Below are positions 6,117 to 7,887 of a stretch of DNA of 7,887 nt, piece by piece; position 1 is the first letter of the stretch; each line of letters starts with the position of its first letter. A program made the position numbers and the translations under genes. Source of the stretch: JASFEQ01 sp050122535 (GTDB lineage Bacteria > Desulfobacterota > DSM-4660 > Desulfatiglandales > HGW-15). Location: assembly GCA_050122535.1 (NCBI GenBank), contig JASFIT010000215.1:1-7887 (forward strand). The letters run 5' to 3'. The notes below the pieces were generated by a model that worked only from the letters and a program-made list of their open reading frames with translations, was not told the DNA's origin and searched no databases.

Positions 6117-7887
6117 ATGGAAAACGTAGAAATTAGCGGTGCACAGACCAGTAATACAGAGCTTCTCAGATGGATAAGGGAGATCGCCGGACTTTGCAAG
6201 CCGGGTCAAGTGTACATCTGCGATGGTTCAGAGGAGGAGAATGACCGGCTCTGTGCGGAGATGGTAGAGAGCGGCACTTTCATCCGTCTCAACGAAGCAA
6301 AACGGCCTAACAGCTTCCTCTCCCTCTCGGACCCAAGAGATGTGGCTCGAGTGGAAGACCGTACATTTATCTGTTGCCACAACAAATCCGATGCGGGTCC
6401 TACCAACAACTGGGTGCCTCCCAGGGAAATGAAGGAAACCCTTACGGCTTTATTCGATGGATGTATGGCGGGACGAACCATGTATGTCATCCCATTCAGC
6501 ATGGGACCTCTGGGTTCTCCGATCGCCCATATAGGTGTGGAGATCACGGATTCTCCGTATGTGGTTGTGAACATGCGGATCATGACACGGATGGGGCAGA
6601 AAGTGCTGGATGTTCTGGGGGAGAAGGGTTTCTTCGTGCGGTGCCTTCATTCCGTAGGAGCCCCCCTCCAGCCGGGACAGAAAGACGTGCCTTGGCCCTG
6701 CAATCCAGACCACATCTACATATCCCACTTTCCTGAAGATCGGGCTATATGGTCCTTTGGCAGCGGTTATGGGGGAAACGCGCTCCTGGGGAAGAAATGT
6801 TTTGCCCTTCGAATCGCTTCCATTATGGCTAAGGATGAAGGCTGGTTGGCTGAACACATGTTGATTATGGGATTGGAAAACCCGGATGGAGAAAGAACCT
6901 ATCTCGCTGCAGCCTTCCCGAGCGCTTGCGGCAAAACCAACCTAGCCATGCTGGTCCCGCCAAAAGGATTTGAAAAATGGAAGGTCTTTACCCTGGGCGA
7001 CGACATTGCCTGGATCAAGCCCGGGGCAGACGGAATGTTACGCGCTACTAATCCTGAGGCAGGGTTTTTCGGAGTCGCACCCGGCACGTCCATGAAATCG
7101 AACCCCAATGCCATGTTGGCCTTGACAAAGAACTGCATCTTCACAAACGTGGCACTCACTGATGATGGCGATGTCTGGTGGGAAGGCATGACCGACGAAC
7201 CGCCGGCCCACCTGATGGACTGGAAGGGGCAGGACTGGACTCCGAATAGTGGCCGGCTTGCTGCTCATCCCAACGCCCGGTTTACAGCGCCCATCTCGCA
7301 GTGCCCGTCGTTTGACCCGGAATGGGACAATCCTGAAGGCGTTCCCATCAGGGCACTTGTCTTTGGAGGCCGCATGAGCAGGGACGTTCCTCTCGTATTC
7401 CAGGCATACCATTGGTCTCACGGTGTCTATCTGGCTGCCACTATGGGCTCGGAGGCAACTGCGGCGGCGGAAGGGCAGCCGCCCGTGCGACGGGACCCCA
7501 TGGCGATGTTGCCCTTCTGCGGATACAACATGGCCGATTACTGGAACCACTGGCTGAACATCGGTCGAAATGTGCAGAATCCCCCTCGGATCTTCCGTGT
7601 GAACTGGTTCCGGCGCGATGAGAACGGCAAGTTTCTCTGGCCTGGATATGGTGAAAACATACGGGTGCTCAAGTGGATTGTCGATCGTGTGCGTGGCCGC
7701 CAATATGGGATAGAGAGCCCCTTTGGCATCATGCCACAGCACCAGGACATCCATTGGAAAGGACTGGACTTCGATCCGGAGACATTCTACGCTCTGATGG
7801 CTGTGGATCGGGATCAGGCAAAAAAGGAGGCGAGAGAGCAGGAGGATCAATTCGACCTGTTCTTTGATCGACTGCCCAAAGAATTCA
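6117..7887 (+). CDS. pckG: Phosphoenolpyruvate carboxykinase, GTP-dependent (3' end missing)
   Basis: Cytoplasmic enzyme converting oxaloacetate + GTP to PEP + CO2 + GDP, the entry step of gluconeogenesis; it can also run anaplerotically. 590 codons are visible and the frame runs off the window, with perhaps 15-30 residues missing against the usual ~600-620. Family motifs, with human cytosolic equivalents in brackets: R78 in DVARVE (R87, substrate), GRTMYVIPFSMGP, the metal site K227 (K244), H247 (H264) and D296 (D311, in GDDIAW), the P-loop SACGKTN with the reactive C271 (C288), NPEAGFFGVAPGT (312-324) and the mobile omega-loop lid GSEATAAAEG (444-453). All key residues are intact. The P-loop type separates it from ATP-dependent PckA. 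The start is ATG with AGGAGG, and the N-terminus matches the bacterial family. With the fumarase nearby it supports a C4-acid to gluconeogenesis role; the 195-nt gap suggests possibly separate transcription. Confidence 0.97.
   Translation, partial: MENVEISGAQTSNTELLRWIREIAGLCKPGQVYICDGSEEENDRLCAEMVESGTFIRLNEAKRPNSFLSLSDPRDVARVEDRTFICCHNKSDAGPTNNWVPPREMKETLTALFDGCMAGRTMYVIPFSMGPLGSPIAHIGVEITDSPYVVVNMRIMTRMGQKVLDVLGEKGFFVRCLHSVGAPLQPGQKDVPWPCNPDHIYISHFPEDRAIWSFGSGYGGNALLGKKCFALRIASIMAKDEGWLAEHMLIMGLENPDGERTYLAAAFPSACGKTNLAMLVPPKGFEKWKVFTLGDDIAWIKPGADGMLRATNPEAGFFGVAPGTSMKSNPNAMLALTKNCIFTNVALTDDGDVWWEGMTDEPPAHLMDWKGQDWTPNSGRLAAHPNARFTAPISQCPSFDPEWDNPEGVPIRALVFGGRMSRDVPLVFQAYHWSHGVYLAATMGSEATAAAEGQPPVRRDPMAMLPFCGYNMADYWNHWLNIGRNVQNPPRIFRVNWFRRDENGKFLWPGYGENIRVLKWIVDRVRGRQYGIESPFGIMPQHQDIHWKGLDFDPETFYALMAVDRDQAKKEAREQEDQFDLFFDRLPKEF

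Noticed and set aside
7038..7850. 270-residue open frame on the minus strand opposite the PEPCK gene
   Set aside because: It lies wholly antisense to a strongly conserved enzyme. Its translation has no recognisable domain, and it has the odd His/Arg/Pro-rich composition expected of a codon-usage shadow.
7881..7886. GAATTC (EcoRI site) at the very end of the window
   Set aside because: It falls inside the intact PEPCK frame and is a common 6-mer. There is no evidence that it marks a cloning or assembly junction.

Overview
All the genes in this window lie on the + strand. It holds six protein genes, two of them cut off by the window edges. No rRNA, tRNA, CRISPR array, insertion sequence or phage gene was seen. 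The mix of genes suggests an anaerobic or microaerophilic Gram-negative bacterium, most likely of the Desulfobacterota (sulfate-reducer-like 'deltaproteobacteria'): a TAXI-type TRAP transporter, an oxygen-sensitive class I Fe-S fumarase, GTP-dependent PEP carboxykinase, and a receiver-only response regulator with a Trp-rich tail. This lineage call is inference from gene content and protein style; no marker gene is present.

Region 1 (1-2487) is a TRAP transporter operon. It has the 3' two thirds of a TAXI-family periplasmic solute-binding protein, an 87-nt gap containing an imperfect stem-loop, and a fused small-plus-large TRAP permease. Region 2 (2553-3126) is a single-domain response regulator 65 nt behind the permease, closed by a convincing intrinsic terminator at 3078-3126. 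Region 3 (3179-4789) is a full-length FumA/FumB-like class I fumarase. Its start is best placed at a GTG after the terminator rather than at the ATG that abuts the terminator's T-tract. Region 4 (4923-5921) is a two-TM potassium channel with a C-terminal RCK (TrkA-N/TrkA-C) module, starting at TTG. Region 5 (6117 to the window end) is GTP-dependent PEP carboxykinase, with 590 codons visible and only the last few tens of residues missing.

Fumarase and PEPCK are both C4 / gluconeogenic enzymes (fumarate to malate; oxaloacetate to PEP). The TRAP system imports a substrate that cannot be read from the sequence, and TAXI systems are often assigned to dicarboxylates or amino acids. A physiological link between uptake and C4 metabolism is plausible, but the terminator after the response regulator argues that the transporter and the enzymes are separate transcription units.

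Overall this looks like ordinary core metabolism and transport. No undescribed system is evident. The points worth a second look are small: the terminator/start-codon arrangement at the fumarase, the stem-loop between binding protein and permease, the shortened phosphorylation loop of the regulator, a 12-bp palindrome before the channel gene, and a stop-free in-frame leader before the PEPCK gene.
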